From assembly GCA_002389045.1 (NCBI GenBank), contig DGNS01000009.1, forward strand, positions 355,529 to 419,528: a DNA stretch of 64,000 nucleotides, given 5' to 3'. A model generated the notes under the pieces. The model was not told the DNA's origin and made no database searches. It worked only from the letters and a program-made list of their open reading frames with translations. Shown here in pieces: positions 15,572 to 25,119 of the stretch (within the stretch, counting starts at the first letter, position 1; the number at the start of each line of letters is the position of its first letter). Position numbers and translations under genes: made by a program. This DNA is from Thiotrichaceae bacterium UBA4486 (GTDB lineage: Bacteria > Pseudomonadota > Gammaproteobacteria > Eutrophobiales > Eutrophobiaceae).

Positions 15572-18016
15572 CTATCTTGCCAGCCGGGCCGAATTCAGCA
15601 CCACGGCCAGGGAACTCAGCGACATGCCCAGCGCGGCCAGCCACGGCGCCACCATACCGCTGACCGCGGCCGGAATGGCGAGCAGATTATAGGCAATCGC
15701 CCAGGCCATGTTCTGGTGAATAATGCGCGATGTACGAAGGACAAGATCATAGAGCAGCAGCAGATTGTCCAGGGAGTTGTTGAGAAAGATCACATCAGCG
15801 GCATTCTTGACCAGGTCGGTACCCTGTCCCATGGCGATGGACAGATCCGCCGCGGCCAGTACCGGGCCATCGTTTATGCCGTCACCCACCATCAACACCC
15901 GGTGTCCGGCCGACCGCAGTTGTTGTACGGCCTGCATCTTGTCCCCGGGCCGCATTCCTGAATATCGCTGGTTGATCGCCAGGGTATCGCAGACATCGCG
16001 CACTACCGCCTCGCGATCACCACTCATGACCATTGCTACCAGGCCCCTTGATCTGATGGCATCGATCACCGCGCGTGCTTCCTCCCGCAATGGATCGCTG
16101 AAATAAAAAACAGCGACCAGCCTGTTGTCATCGGCCAGTACGATACGGGTATGGGCATTGTTATCCTCATCCGGTAAGCGGCCCGTCTGTTCATGAATAT
16201 AGACGGCACTGCCGAGGTAATAGCGCCGCCCCTCAACAGTGCCGACAAGACCTGCACCGGGTTGATTACGAACCTCACTGGCCACCGGTAACTGTTCCGT
16301 GCCGGCGGCCGCCAGAAAGGCACGTGCCAGCGGATGTTCTGAAGCCTGTTCCAGGGCCGCGGCTATCTGTAAACAGCGATTGGTATCTTCCCCCGCAAGC
16401 GGCACTATCCGTTCAACCGTCAACTCACCGCGGGTCAGGGTTCCTGTCTTGTCGAACACCACATGCGTGATACCACGCAACTGTTCCAGCACGGACCTGT
16501 TACCGGTGAGGATACCGCGTTTCATTAAACTTCCGGTCATGGCCGTCATGGCGACGGGGGTCGCCAGGGCGAGGGCGCAGGGGCAGGTAATGATCAGTAC
16601 CGAGACCGTGATCGCCAGCCAGTCATCGGCGCCCCGGGCAATCCAGTACCACGAGGTCAACAGCGCAAGCAGGAGTATAAAAACGATGAACACGGAAGCG
16701 ATACGCTGCGAGGTTTGCTGGATACGGGATTTTCCGGCCAGCGCGCTGTTGATCAGATCCTGAACCCGGGCGATGAAAGAATCGCTGCTGATATGGGTAA
16801 CCCGGCACTCAAGCACCGAATCCATGTTCACGGAACCGGCCATCAACTCATCACCCGGTTGCCGGGGCCGGGGCCGGCTTTCGCCGCTGATCACCGATTC
16901 ATCGACAAGTGATTCACCATGGCTAATGCGGCAATCCACCGGTACGGTATTACCGGGCTTGATGCGGATGCTATCGCCCACGGCCAGTTCCACTACCGCC
17001 ACCGCTTCGCTGCCGCCTGCTATGAGGCGCTCGGCCAGCATCGGAACTACACGGGAATAGACATCGACCTGGTTGTTAACCTTTCTGCGTACGGATAATT
17101 CAAAATAGCGCCCCAGCAACAGGAAAAATACGAACATGGCCACGGATTCATAGTAGACATGGCCCTCACCGGTGAAAGTCGTGCGGACACTGCCGGCGAA
17201 TGCCAGCGCCAACCCCAGTGCCACCGACACGTCCATGCCCGGATGCAGGTGACGGATATCCCGCCAGGCGCCCCTGAAAAAGGGCGCTGCGCTATAGATT
17301 AGCACCGGGATGCAGAGGATCAGGCTGATCCCGTGAAAAAATGTACGAAATTGCGTTTCCATACCACTCCATTCGCCCTGGTAAAGCGCAATGGCAATCA
17401 TCATGATTTGCATACCGAAGACACCGGCCACACCGATACGCCGCAACAGGAGACGGTTTTCACTGGCCAGGTTTGCCTGCTGGCGCTCCTTGCTGTAAGG
17501 CTGCGCATCGTAACCGAGTTCCCGGATCCGGTAGAGAATTTCACTGAGCCTGACCCGCGACTGGTCCCAGCTAATACGGCAGCGCTGATCGGAGAAATTC
17601 ACCATCATTTCACTTACACCGGGTAACGGGCTGATGCGGGACTCAATCAGCCACGCACAGGCCGGGCAAACCAGTCCCTCGATGATCAACTCGGCTTCGC
17701 GGCGGTTGCCATCCATGGCGGAGACGAAGTCCCGCTGGATTTCATCCTTGTCATACAGCCGGGTTGAGGGCAGAAACTCCGGCACTTGCTGTGGCCGCAC
17801 CGGCATGCCGGTACGGTGGCGATAGTAGTCCGCCAACCCCATACTGCAAATGGTTTCAGCCACCGCCTGGCAACCCGCGCAGCACATGGGACGGCTCTCA
17901 CCGTCGATCTCCACCGGGTAGTCTGCACCTGCAGGCACGGCTTCGCCGCAGTGAAAACAGACTGCCCCGGGACCGCTCACAGTACTGTCAGTTTGCTGAA
18001 GGGTAATTGTTTTCAA
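15572..18016 (-). CDS. ccoI: copper P1B-type ATPase for cbb3 oxidase assembly (CcoI/FixI)
   Basis: The 814-residue ATPase starts with a Cys-rich metal-binding domain (CFHCGEAVP, MCCAGCQAVAE; the CcoI-type N-terminal module), then an HMA domain with GLVCPACAW, eight transmembrane helices with the ion-path CPCALALATP, the phosphorylation motif DKTGTLT, the HP motif SEHPLA and the hinge GDGINDGP. Cu(I) ATPases of this type deliver copper to the binuclear centre of CcoN. It is followed after two bases by ccoS and faces ccoN across a 460-base intergenic region that holds a perfect FNR box. Confidence 0.95.
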   Translation of the reverse strand: MKTITLQQTDSTVSGPGAVCFHCGEAVPAGADYPVEIDGESRPMCCAGCQAVAETICSMGLADYYRHRTGMPVRPQQVPEFLPSTRLYDKDEIQRDFVSAMDGNRREAELIIEGLVCPACAWLIESRISPLPGVSEMMVNFSDQRCRISWDQSRVRLSEILYRIRELGYDAQPYSKERQQANLASENRLLLRRIGVAGVFGMQIMMIAIALYQGEWSGMETQFRTFFHGISLILCIPVLIYSAAPFFRGAWRDIRHLHPGMDVSVALGLALAFAGSVRTTFTGEGHVYYESVAMFVFFLLLGRYFELSVRRKVNNQVDVYSRVVPMLAERLIAGGSEAVAVVELAVGDSIRIKPGNTVPVDCRISHGESLVDESVISGESRPRPRQPGDELMAGSVNMDSVLECRVTHISSDSFIARVQDLINSALAGKSRIQQTSQRIASVFIVFILLLALLTSWYWIARGADDWLAITVSVLIITCPCALALATPVAMTAMTGSLMKRGILTGNRSVLEQLRGITHVVFDKTGTLTRGELTVERIVPLAGEDTNRCLQIAAALEQASEHPLARAFLAAAGTEQLPVASEVRNQPGAGLVGTVEGRRYYLGSAVYIHEQTGRLPDEDNNAHTRIVLADDNRLVAVFYFSDPLREEARAVIDAIRSRGLVAMVMSGDREAVVRDVCDTLAINQRYSGMRPGDKMQAVQQLRSAGHRVLMVGDGINDGPVLAAADLSIAMGQGTDLVKNAADVIFLNNSLDNLLLLYDLVLRTSRIIHQNMAWAIAYNLLAIPAAVSGMVAPWLAALGMSLSSLAVVLNSARLAR

Positions 18017-18480
18017 GAGATTGGCCTGGTACCTGACTGGCTGTCATTATGGGTGCATTCCGCGGTAGCGGAAATCATCATGGCATGAAATACATCAGAC
18101 TCCGGCGTGCCTGTAAAGCCGCAATCAGCACTGTACCGCTATCCGTGGACACGGGATGGATGATATACATGTATTTATCCGACAATCGCGTCCACTTGCA
18201 GCCAGTGGTAACAAAAATCCGGTTTTTTGCCGGGACCCGCGACTCACTTGATCTGGATCAAGTGCTCCGTGGATTAATAATCTGTTGCAGTATATTGGCA
18301 TTTCCTGACCGGCAAAAATACAGCACACTACGCGCCGATAGCCCGTGAGGTTGCGGAATATCCGGGAGAGGTAACTCTATTTTAGAATAGGTATAATAAT
18401 ACCCTTGTCGGTCTCCATCACAGGAACCGTCACATCACTTTGAATATTCAACACATTATGCCAACGGAGATTTGACGACC
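18017..18480. other. divergent regulatory region between ccoI and ccoN
   Basis: This 464-base gap contains no gene. Besides the FNR box it holds AT-rich segments downstream of it (TTAATAAT near 18274 and TATATT at 18291-18296) that could be the -10 of ccoN. Neither falls at the exact spacing of a class II FNR promoter, so the transcription start is unresolved. Confidence 0.6.
18248..18261 (+). promoter_or_regulatory. perfect FNR box in the ccoI-ccoN intergenic region
   Basis: TTGATCTGGATCAA matches the FNR consensus at all ten defined positions, and the symmetry extends three bases further on each side. It lies 233 bases before ccoN and 232 before ccoI, so it could serve both directions. Confidence 0.88.
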
Positions 18481-19902
18481 GTGACTGACGCTCAAACCTA
18501 CAATTACAAAGTGGTACGCCAATTCGCCATCATGACCATTATCTGGGGTATCGTGGGCATGCTGGTCGGCGTTTTCATCGCCGCGCAACTGGCCTGGCCG
18601 GCCCTGAATTTCGACATTCCATGGCTGACTTTCGGCCGTCTGCGGCCGCTGCATACCAACGCGGTGATATTCGCCTTTGGCGGCAGCGCCCTGTTTGCCT
18701 CATCCTATTACATCGTCCAGCGCACCTGTCATGTGCGGCTCTACAGTGATGGCCTGGCGGCGTTCACCTTCTGGGGTTGGCAACTGGTGATTGTGCTGGC
18801 GGCGATTACATTACCGCTGGGGATCACTGCCTCCAAGGAATACGCGGAACTGGAATGGCCGATTGACATACTCATTACGGTGGTCTGGGTCGCTTATGCG
18901 GTGGTATTTTTCGGCACCATAATGCACCGCCGGGTTAAACACATTTATGTGGCCAACTGGTTTTACGCCGCCTATATCATCACCATCGCGGTCCTGCATA
19001 TTGTCAACAGCATGGCGCTGCCGGTGACACTGACCAAGTCCTATTCCATGTACGCCGGTGTCCAGGATGCCATGGTGCAGTGGTGGTACGGGCATAACGC
19101 GGTCGGTTTTTTCCTGACCGCGGGATTTCTCGGCATGATGTATTACTTCATTCCGAAACAGGCCGGGCGCCCGGTATATTCCTACCGCCTGTCCATCGTG
19201 CATTTCTGGGCCCTGGTGTTTACCTACATCTGGGCCGGCCCACACCATTTACACTACACGGCGCTGCCTTACTGGACCCAGTCACTGGGTATGGTCATGT
19301 CGATTATCCTGCTGGCGCCGTCCTGGGGCGGCATGATCAACGGCATCATGACCCTGTCGGGCGCCTGGCATAAACTCCGCACCGACCCGGTACTGCGTAT
19401 GTTAATCGTATCGCTGTCCTTCTATGGCATGTCAACGTTCGAAGGCCCGATGATGTCAATCAAAACCGTGAACGCTTTATCCCATTACACCGACTGGACC
19501 ATCGGCCATGTACACTCCGGGGCTCTCGGCTGGGTCGCCTTCATTTCTCTTGCCTGCCTCTATTACCTCTTCCCGCGTTTATATGGACGTGAGATCTACA
19601 GCAACCGGCTGATCGAGGTACATTTCTGGATATCCACCATCGGCATCGTCCTCTACATCACTTCCATGTGGGTATCCGGGATCATGCAGGGCCTGATGTG
19701 GCGCGCGGTCAACGATGACGGCACCCTGACCTACAGCTTCGTGGAAACCGTACAGGCCATGCATCCGTTCTACATCATCCGCTTCCTTGGTGGTCTCATG
19801 TTCCTGGCGGGCACGCTGGTTATGGCCTGGAACCTCTGGAAAACGGCAGCCGGTAGCAAGCCGGTCACCGCGCCCATACCCGAACCGGCCATGGCTCACT
19901 GA
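18481..19902 (+). CDS. ccoN: cbb3 cytochrome oxidase subunit I (CcoN)
   Basis: The 473-residue, 12-helix subunit carries the heme-copper oxidase core: the low-spin heme ligand region in RPLHTNAVIFAFGGSALF, the Cu-B/heme b3 histidines in YGHNAVGFFLTAGFLGMMYYF and GPHHLHYTALPYW, and HVHSGALGW near the proximal ligand. It reduces O2 to water with high affinity and pumps protons. I use the GTG at 18481, 11 bases after GGAG; a TTG at 18472 is only two bases from that Shine-Dalgarno and gives three extra residues. It heads the ccoNOQP operon. Confidence 0.95.
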   Translation: MTDAQTYNYKVVRQFAIMTIIWGIVGMLVGVFIAAQLAWPALNFDIPWLTFGRLRPLHTNAVIFAFGGSALFASSYYIVQRTCHVRLYSDGLAAFTFWGWQLVIVLAAITLPLGITASKEYAELEWPIDILITVVWVAYAVVFFGTIMHRRVKHIYVANWFYAAYIITIAVLHIVNSMALPVTLTKSYSMYAGVQDAMVQWWYGHNAVGFFLTAGFLGMMYYFIPKQAGRPVYSYRLSIVHFWALVFTYIWAGPHHLHYTALPYWTQSLGMVMSIILLAPSWGGMINGIMTLSGAWHKLRTDPVLRMLIVSLSFYGMSTFEGPMMSIKTVNALSHYTDWTIGHVHSGALGWVAFISLACLYYLFPRLYGREIYSNRLIEVHFWISTIGIVLYITSMWVSGIMQGLMWRAVNDDGTLTYSFVETVQAMHPFYIIRFLGGLMFLAGTLVMAWNLWKTAAGSKPVTAPIPEPAMAH

Positions 19903-19921
19903 GTCAGGGGAGATAGATAAA

Positions 19922-20533
19922 ATGCTGAAACATGAAGCCATCGAAAAAAATATCGGCCTGATGATGATCATGATCGTCCTGGTAATCAGTGTCGGCGGCC
20001 TGGTTCAGATCGTGCCGTTGTATTTCATGCATTCCACCACGGAACCCGTGGAAGGTCTGGAACCCTACTCGCCATTGCGGCTGACCGGACGCGATATCTA
20101 TGTGCGCGAGGGATGCTATCTCTGCCACTCGCAGATGATCCGGCCGTTCAGAGCGGAAACCGAACGTTACGGACATTACTCACTGGCCGGAGAGTTTGTC
20201 TATGACCGGCCGTTCCAGTGGGGCTCCAAACGCACCGGGCCGGATCTGCACCGCGTTGGCGGCCGCTACAGTGATGAATGGCACCGTGTTCACCTGATCG
20301 ATCCGCGTGATGTCGTACCGGAATCCATCATGCCCGGTTACCCGTGGCTGGAGACGACAGAAATTGATAATACGGACATCGCCAGAAAGATGCAGGTGCT
20401 GAAAACCCTGGGAGCGCCCTATACCGAGCAGCAGATCAGCGAAGCGAAAAAACAACTCGAGGGTAAAACAGAAATGGATGCGGTCATTGCTTACCTGCAG
20501 GGCCTCGGTACCGCGGTTAAATCCCGACGTTGA
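19922..20533 (+). CDS. ccoO: cbb3 cytochrome oxidase subunit II (CcoO)
   Basis: The 203-residue protein has one N-terminal transmembrane anchor (about 12-34) and a periplasmic domain with a single heme c site CYLCHSQ and the distal methionine region (PESIMPGYPWL). CcoO passes electrons from CcoP to the CcoN hemes. The start is the ATG 19 bases after ccoN with GGGGAG upstream; the open frame continues into ccoN but that part is a shadow. Confidence 0.95.
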   Translation: MLKHEAIEKNIGLMMIMIVLVISVGGLVQIVPLYFMHSTTEPVEGLEPYSPLRLTGRDIYVREGCYLCHSQMIRPFRAETERYGHYSLAGEFVYDRPFQWGSKRTGPDLHRVGGRYSDEWHRVHLIDPRDVVPESIMPGYPWLETTEIDNTDIARKMQVLKTLGAPYTEQQISEAKKQLEGKTEMDAVIAYLQGLGTAVKSRR

Positions 20534-20548
20534 GACGAGGCAAATAAC

Positions 20549-20728
20549 ATGAGCACAATTTTTTCACTCTGGACAGTCATTGTTTTTATTCTCTTCATCG
20601 GCATCGTTGTCTGGGCCTGGAGCGGCAAGAGGAAACAGGAATTTGACGAAGCTGCCATGATCCCGTTTAACGATGAGGATGATGAAACAGAAATAAATAA
20701 TCAAGAAGCGGAGAACCGGAATGCCTGA
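20549..20728 (+). CDS. ccoQ: cbb3 oxidase small subunit CcoQ
   Basis: A 59-codon gene lies between ccoO and ccoP. The product is one transmembrane helix (LWTVIVFILFIGIVVWAWS) followed by a KRKQEFDEAAMIPFNDEDD acidic tail, the CcoQ/FixQ pattern. CcoQ stabilises the cbb3 complex. The last eight bases overlap the start of ccoP (ATGCCTGA), indicating translational coupling. Confidence 0.93.
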   Translation: MSTIFSLWTVIVFILFIGIVVWAWSGKRKQEFDEAAMIPFNDEDDETEINNQEAENRNA

Positions 20729-21638
20729 TTTCACCAGTGGTATCTGGAGTTATATTATTGCCATTGTCACCATACTCAGTATTGTCGGATTAACCTGGTT
20801 TACCATCGCCCAGTCACGCTGTAAAAAGAAAAAACCCGGTGAGCAGGCGCAAACCATGGGGCATGTCTGGGATGACGACCTGGCGGAGTACAATAATCCC
20901 ATGCCGGGCTGGTGGCTGAACATGTTTTACATCACCCTGGCCTGGGGTGTGCTGTATCTAATCCTCTACCCCGGACTCGGCGCCTTTCCTGGCGTACTGG
21001 CCTGGACCCAGCAAACCCAGTATGAGGAAGAACTGGCCGAAGCCGAGGACAAGTATGGACCGATATTCAACAAGTACCTGAACCAGGATATCGAGAAAGT
21101 GGCCATGGACAGCGAAGCGCTGGAAATCGGCAAAAGCCTGTTTTCCACCTACTGTACAACATGCCACGGTTCCGATGCCCGCGGTGCACGCGGCTATCCC
21201 AACCTGCGGGATAACGACTGGCTTTACGGCGGCACACCCGAAGCCATTAAAACCACCATCACCAAGGGTCGCACCGGGGCCATGCCCGCCTGGTCCGCCA
21301 TGCTCGATGACGAGAAAATTTTCAATGTAACGTCTTATGTACTGCAACTGGCAGGCCGCGAGGTTGATACCGAATCGGCATCGAAAGGCAAGGAGATCTA
21401 CCAGACCAGTTGCGCCGTCTGTCATGGCGCAGAGGGTCAGGGCAACCAGCAACTGGGCGCGCCGAAACTGGCCGATGACATCTGGTTGTACGGTGGTTCG
21501 CGCAAGAAAATCATGGAATCCATCCGTGCCGGGCGCAACGGCCACATGCCCCCGCATGGAGAATTTCTTGGCGAGGCCAAGGTTCACCTGCTCACCGCTT
21601 ACATATACAGTTTCAGCAAGGAGCAGGGCAGTAATTAA
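20721..21638 (+). CDS. ccoP: cbb3 oxidase diheme subunit III (CcoP)
   Basis: The 305-residue protein has two N-terminal helices (about 7-27 and 60-80), the FixP N-terminal segment (DDDLAEYNNPMPGWW), and two cytochrome c domains with heme sites YCTTCHG and SCAVCHG, each followed by a methionine ligand (GAMPAWSAML, GHMPPHGEFL). CcoP accepts electrons from soluble cytochromes and hands them to CcoO. Its stop codon overlaps the ATG of the next gene by one base. Confidence 0.96.
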   Translation: MPDFTSGIWSYIIAIVTILSIVGLTWFTIAQSRCKKKKPGEQAQTMGHVWDDDLAEYNNPMPGWWLNMFYITLAWGVLYLILYPGLGAFPGVLAWTQQTQYEEELAEAEDKYGPIFNKYLNQDIEKVAMDSEALEIGKSLFSTYCTTCHGSDARGARGYPNLRDNDWLYGGTPEAIKTTITKGRTGAMPAWSAMLDDEKIFNVTSYVLQLAGREVDTESASKGKEIYQTSCAVCHGAEGQGNQQLGAPKLADDIWLYGGSRKKIMESIRAGRNGHMPPHGEFLGEAKVHLLTAYIYSFSKEQGSN

Positions 21639-21934
21639 TGAAGAAACTGATCAGCGACATCTCGGCGATACCGGAACCCTACCAGTTCATTTCGATCCTG
21701 TGGTTGTCCTTTCTCATGGCCGGCGTTGCCACCGGGATCTTCTTCAGCGTTATCGATCCGATGCAACTCGAGGCCTGCGTGGATTTCCCCGAAATGGGTC
21801 GCATTGGCGCCTATACCACCGGCTTTTTTCTGTTCTGGATACTCACGGCTGCGTCGAGCCTGTTGAGCTGCTACTTTATCCTGCCACGCAAGGGCAGCGG
21901 TGCCGGGGACCAATCAAAGGCTGATCAGGCCTGA
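21638..21934 (+). CDS. small membrane protein between ccoP and ccoG
   Basis: This 98-residue protein starts at an ATG that shares one base with the ccoP stop, so it is clearly in the operon. It begins MKKLISDISAIPEPYQFISILWLSFLMAG, has two transmembrane helices (about 17-38 and 58-82) with a loop containing Cys46 and a FPEMGRIGAY segment, and a polar tail. I recall similar unnamed genes at this place in other gammaproteobacterial cbb3 loci but know no function. Position suggests a role in oxidase assembly or stability. Confidence 0.8.
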   Translation: MKKLISDISAIPEPYQFISILWLSFLMAGVATGIFFSVIDPMQLEACVDFPEMGRIGAYTTGFFLFWILTAASSLLSCYFILPRKGSGAGDQSKADQA

Positions 21935-21959
21935 TGTAACAAAACCGTATGTATCATCC

Positions 21960-23348
21960 ATGAATGCGCCCCGAAATGACGCTGACATACAGCAATCGCT
22001 GTTTGAAAAACGGCAGAAAATCTATCCGCGTGAGGTTCACGGTCGTTTTGCCCGGTTGCGGGTTATCAGCATTATCACCCTGCTCGGCTTATTCTATGCC
22101 CTGCCCTGGATCGACTGGGACGGCCGGCAAAGCGTTCTGTTTGATTTACCGGCACGCAAATTCCACGTCTTCGGACTGACCTTCTGGCCACAGGATTTTC
22201 TGCTGCTGGCATTCCTGCTCATGCTGGCCGCGCTCAGTCTGTTTTTCTTTACCGCAATCGCCGGCCGGCTATGGTGTGGTTACGCCTGTCCACAGACCGT
22301 GTGGACCGAGGTCTTCCTGTGGATGGAACGCATGATTGAAGGTGACCGCATTGCCCAGATGCGACTTGATAATAAACCCATGTCATGGAAAAAATTCCGC
22401 ATCAAGGCGACCAAGCATGCCGTGTGGATAATTTTCTCCCTGCACACGGGGGCAACCTTTATCGGTTATTTCGTGCCCATACGCGAACTGACCAGCCAGA
22501 TCATGACCCTGGAACTGGGTGCCTGGGCGACTTTCTGGATGCTGTTCTATGGATTTGCCACTTACGGCAATGCCGGCTGGATGCGCGAACAGGTATGCAT
22601 ATACATGTGTCCCTATGCCCGTTTCCAGAGCGCCATGTTCGACGATGACACCATGGTCGTTTCCTACGACGCCAAACGCGGTGAACCTCGGGGACGACGA
22701 CGTTTTGATGACGAGGAAAAACGCGCACAGCTCGGTGATTGCATAAACTGCACCCTGTGCGTTCAGGTCTGTCCCACGGGGATTGATATCCGTGACGGTC
22801 TGCAATACGAATGCATCGGTTGCTCGGCCTGCATTGATGCCTGTAACGATGTCATGGACAAGGTCGGTTATGAACCCGGACTGATCCGCTACACGACACA
22901 GAACCTGATAGAAGGCAAACCGTCGCGGATTATACGTCCACGGATAGTTATCTATGGCACGATTCTACTCTCCCTGACCGGGCTTTTTATCTACATTGCC
23001 GGCACACGCACACCGCTGGCGCTGGATGTGATCCGTGACCGTAACCAGCTTTACCGTGAAAGCCGTGGCATGATCGAGAATGTATATAAACTCAAGATAA
23101 TTAATATGGACGAACAGCCCCATACATACTCACTTTCTGTCAGCGGTATCGACGATATCAGGCTGGAACTGGAACAGGCGAAGATCAGGGTCGATAGCGG
23201 CAAGGTCATGGCCCTGCCGGTGCGCCTGCTGGTCAGGGAAGATACATTAACGTCACGCAGTTCGGATATCGAATTTACCCTCACTGCCACAGCGGATCCC
23301 GAACTCAGCGTCAGCGAACATGCCAGGTTTATCGGACCGATGCCATGA
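21960..23348 (+). CDS. ccoG: cbb3 oxidase accessory protein CcoG (copper reductase)
   Basis: The 462-residue protein has an N-terminal membrane domain (helices near 40-58, 78-98, 150-170 and 185-205) with the GRLWCGYACPQTVWTEVF motif, two ferredoxin-type cluster motifs (CINCTLCVQVCP and CIGCSACIDAC), a further helix and a C-terminal Ig-like domain. CcoG/RdxA/FixG proteins reduce Cu(II) to Cu(I) during cbb3 maturation. I prefer the ATG at 21960; a GTG at 21900 in frame would overlap the preceding gene by 35 bases. The stop overlaps the ccoH start by four bases (ATGA). Confidence 0.94.
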   Translation: MNAPRNDADIQQSLFEKRQKIYPREVHGRFARLRVISIITLLGLFYALPWIDWDGRQSVLFDLPARKFHVFGLTFWPQDFLLLAFLLMLAALSLFFFTAIAGRLWCGYACPQTVWTEVFLWMERMIEGDRIAQMRLDNKPMSWKKFRIKATKHAVWIIFSLHTGATFIGYFVPIRELTSQIMTLELGAWATFWMLFYGFATYGNAGWMREQVCIYMCPYARFQSAMFDDDTMVVSYDAKRGEPRGRRRFDDEEKRAQLGDCINCTLCVQVCPTGIDIRDGLQYECIGCSACIDACNDVMDKVGYEPGLIRYTTQNLIEGKPSRIIRPRIVIYGTILLSLTGLFIYIAGTRTPLALDVIRDRNQLYRESRGMIENVYKLKIINMDEQPHTYSLSVSGIDDIRLELEQAKIRVDSGKVMALPVRLLVREDTLTSRSSDIEFTLTATADPELSVSEHARFIGPMP

Positions 23349-23815
23349 GCCACACCAACGGACATCCCGCCTGGTACAGGGAACCCCTTGTCTGGATGGT
23401 AATTGCATTCCCGGCTGCTGCGGTCATCGCCGGCATCATTACCATCATCCTGGCTATACGCTCGGAAGATGGACTTGTCGTCGATGATTACTACAAGCAG
23501 GGACTGGAAATCAATCGCACCCTGGACCGGGACCGTGCAGCAAGGGAACATAACCTCGCAGCAACCATTCACTACACAGGTGCCGGCGACACATTAATGG
23601 TCGTGATGTCGTCCGATGACAATTACACCCTGCCGGAGCAACTGGGGATCAGCCTGCTGCACGCCACACGCAAGGGATATGACCAGGTATTCAGTGTCAG
23701 CCGCAGCGGTGAAAACCGCTATGCCGTGCCGGTATCCAGATTGAATCCGGGAGACTGGCATATATTGATTGAAACGGAGGAATGGCGGGTGCTGGAACAA
23801 ATCCGGGTAAGGTAG
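23345..23815 (+). CDS. ccoH: cbb3 oxidase assembly protein CcoH (FixH)
   Basis: The 156-residue protein has a short cytoplasmic N-terminus (PAWYREPLVWMVIAFPAAAV), one transmembrane helix and a periplasmic domain with the FixH signature DGLVVDDYYKQGLEINRTLDRD. CcoH interacts with CcoN and is needed for stable cbb3 assembly. It is translationally coupled to ccoG and is the last oxidase gene on this strand. Confidence 0.92.
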   Translation: MSHTNGHPAWYREPLVWMVIAFPAAAVIAGIITIILAIRSEDGLVVDDYYKQGLEINRTLDRDRAAREHNLAATIHYTGAGDTLMVVMSSDDNYTLPEQLGISLLHATRKGYDQVFSVSRSGENRYAVPVSRLNPGDWHILIETEEWRVLEQIRVR

Positions 23816-23834
23816 CCGCTGCGAGCCAATATTC

Positions 23835-24422
23835 ATGTCGAAACACATCACCATCATTCAGGGACACCCCGATCCCGACAACAGTCATTATTGTCATGCC
23901 CTGGCGGAAGCGTACCGGGAAGGCGCCGAAGCCGGCCGGCACCCGATCAGGATTATACGCGTTGCCGGCCTTGATTTTCCGCTCCTGAGAAACAGGGAGG
24001 ACTGGAAAACAAAAGCCCCGCCACCCTGTATCCGGAAGGCACAGGAGGATATTGCATGGGCGGAACACCTGGTGATCATTTACCCGCTATGGCTGGGAAC
24101 CATGCCCGCGGTGTTAAAAGGATTTCTGGAACAGGCATTACGGCCGGAATTTGCGATCAGTGAACTCAAGGAGGAAATTACCTGGGAAAAGCATCTCGGC
24201 GGCCGTTCCGCCCGTATCGTGGTCACCATGGGTATGCCTGCTCTTGTGTATCGCTGGTACTTCGGTGCTCATAGCCTGAAGAGTCTGGAACGTAACATTC
24301 TCAAATTCTGCGGTATCGGTCCTGTCAGTGAAAGTATCATCGGTATGATCGAGCAGAAGGATGACAGCCGGCGCAAGAAGTGGCTCGAACGCATGAAAAA
24401 ACTGGGTAAAGAGGGAAAATAA
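23835..24422 (+). CDS. NAD(P)H-dependent flavoprotein oxidoreductase (quinone reductase/KefF-like)
   Basis: The 195-residue flavodoxin-fold protein begins ITIIQGHPDPDNSHYCHALAEAY (the FMN/FAD phosphate loop), continues with AEHLVIIYPLWLGTMPAVLKGFLEQAL (the conserved PLxW region) and a C-terminal CGIGPVSESIIGMIE. It belongs to the NQO1/MdaB/YwrO group that reduces quinones by two electrons. The YPLWxGxMPAxLKxFL pattern supports a true quinone-reductase-like active site. It follows ccoH by 19 bases, so it may be on the oxidase transcript. A small 6-bp hairpin (24427-24442) follows. Confidence 0.82.
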   Translation: MSKHITIIQGHPDPDNSHYCHALAEAYREGAEAGRHPIRIIRVAGLDFPLLRNREDWKTKAPPPCIRKAQEDIAWAEHLVIIYPLWLGTMPAVLKGFLEQALRPEFAISELKEEITWEKHLGGRSARIVVTMGMPALVYRWYFGAHSLKSLERNILKFCGIGPVSESIIGMIEQKDDSRRKKWLERMKKLGKEGK

Positions 24423-24506
24423 CATCCGATCCGCATGGATCGCAGTTAAAATGATTGTGCACGTTGACGCCTGGATAACCCTATCAAGACAAATGAGACC
24501 GGCCTT

Positions 24507-25004
24507 ATGAACAATTTCCCGAACATATTCCTGGTTACTCTGGCTGCAATAGTGCTCACTGCCTGTGACTTCACCGTGTCACTGTCTGAAAAACCGGAAA
24601 TGCGCATCGATGAAAACGCAACCGGACTCTGGCAACGAACAAAACCCGATGGCGACACCGAGTCATTGTTGATCCTGCCACTTGATGAGTATGAATACTT
24701 CATCTCCTGGCCCGAAGGTGCAAAAACCGAACTGTATGCCCGGGCTCATCTGTTCGAACTCACCGGCATGACACTGGTACAGTTGCAATGGTTCGGTAAC
24801 TCCGATGGAGACATCCCCGATGACGATCGGAATTACCAGTATGCAGATTACACTATAAAGGCTACAACACTGACAATTCGTCTGCTGAATGCCGACATCA
24901 TTGGCAGGGATTTTCACTCTGCGGATGAGCTTGCACAAGCTATAGTCGCAGAGCGTGATAATCCGGAACTGTACAGAGACGCTCTCACCTTCAGGAAAAT
25001 GTGA
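24507..25004 (+). CDS. predicted lipoprotein of unknown function
   Basis: The 165-residue protein has a signal peptide with lipobox LTAC (Cys21 lipidated). The mature part contains GLWQRTKPDGDTESLLILPLDEYEYFISWP and alternating beta-strand-like segments (about 45-130) resembling a small lipocalin-like beta barrel, though I cannot assign a family. It is monocistronic, with gaps of 84 and 115 bases on either side. Confidence 0.7.
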   Translation: MNNFPNIFLVTLAAIVLTACDFTVSLSEKPEMRIDENATGLWQRTKPDGDTESLLILPLDEYEYFISWPEGAKTELYARAHLFELTGMTLVQLQWFGNSDGDIPDDDRNYQYADYTIKATTLTIRLLNADIIGRDFHSADELAQAIVAERDNPELYRDALTFRKM

Positions 25005-25119
25005 TAGAGCAGTGGCATTAAATGCGCACCCTTCCCTCCCGTCCCCGTATGTCAAGGACTGATCGACAATAACGAAAACAGATCTGTTGTTAACCGCAAC
25101 AGTTTGACAAAATGCAGAG

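Noticed and set aside
18034..18058. PHO box before ccoI
   Set aside because: One CTGTCAT half-site with a poor second half and on the strand facing away from ccoI; no functional link.
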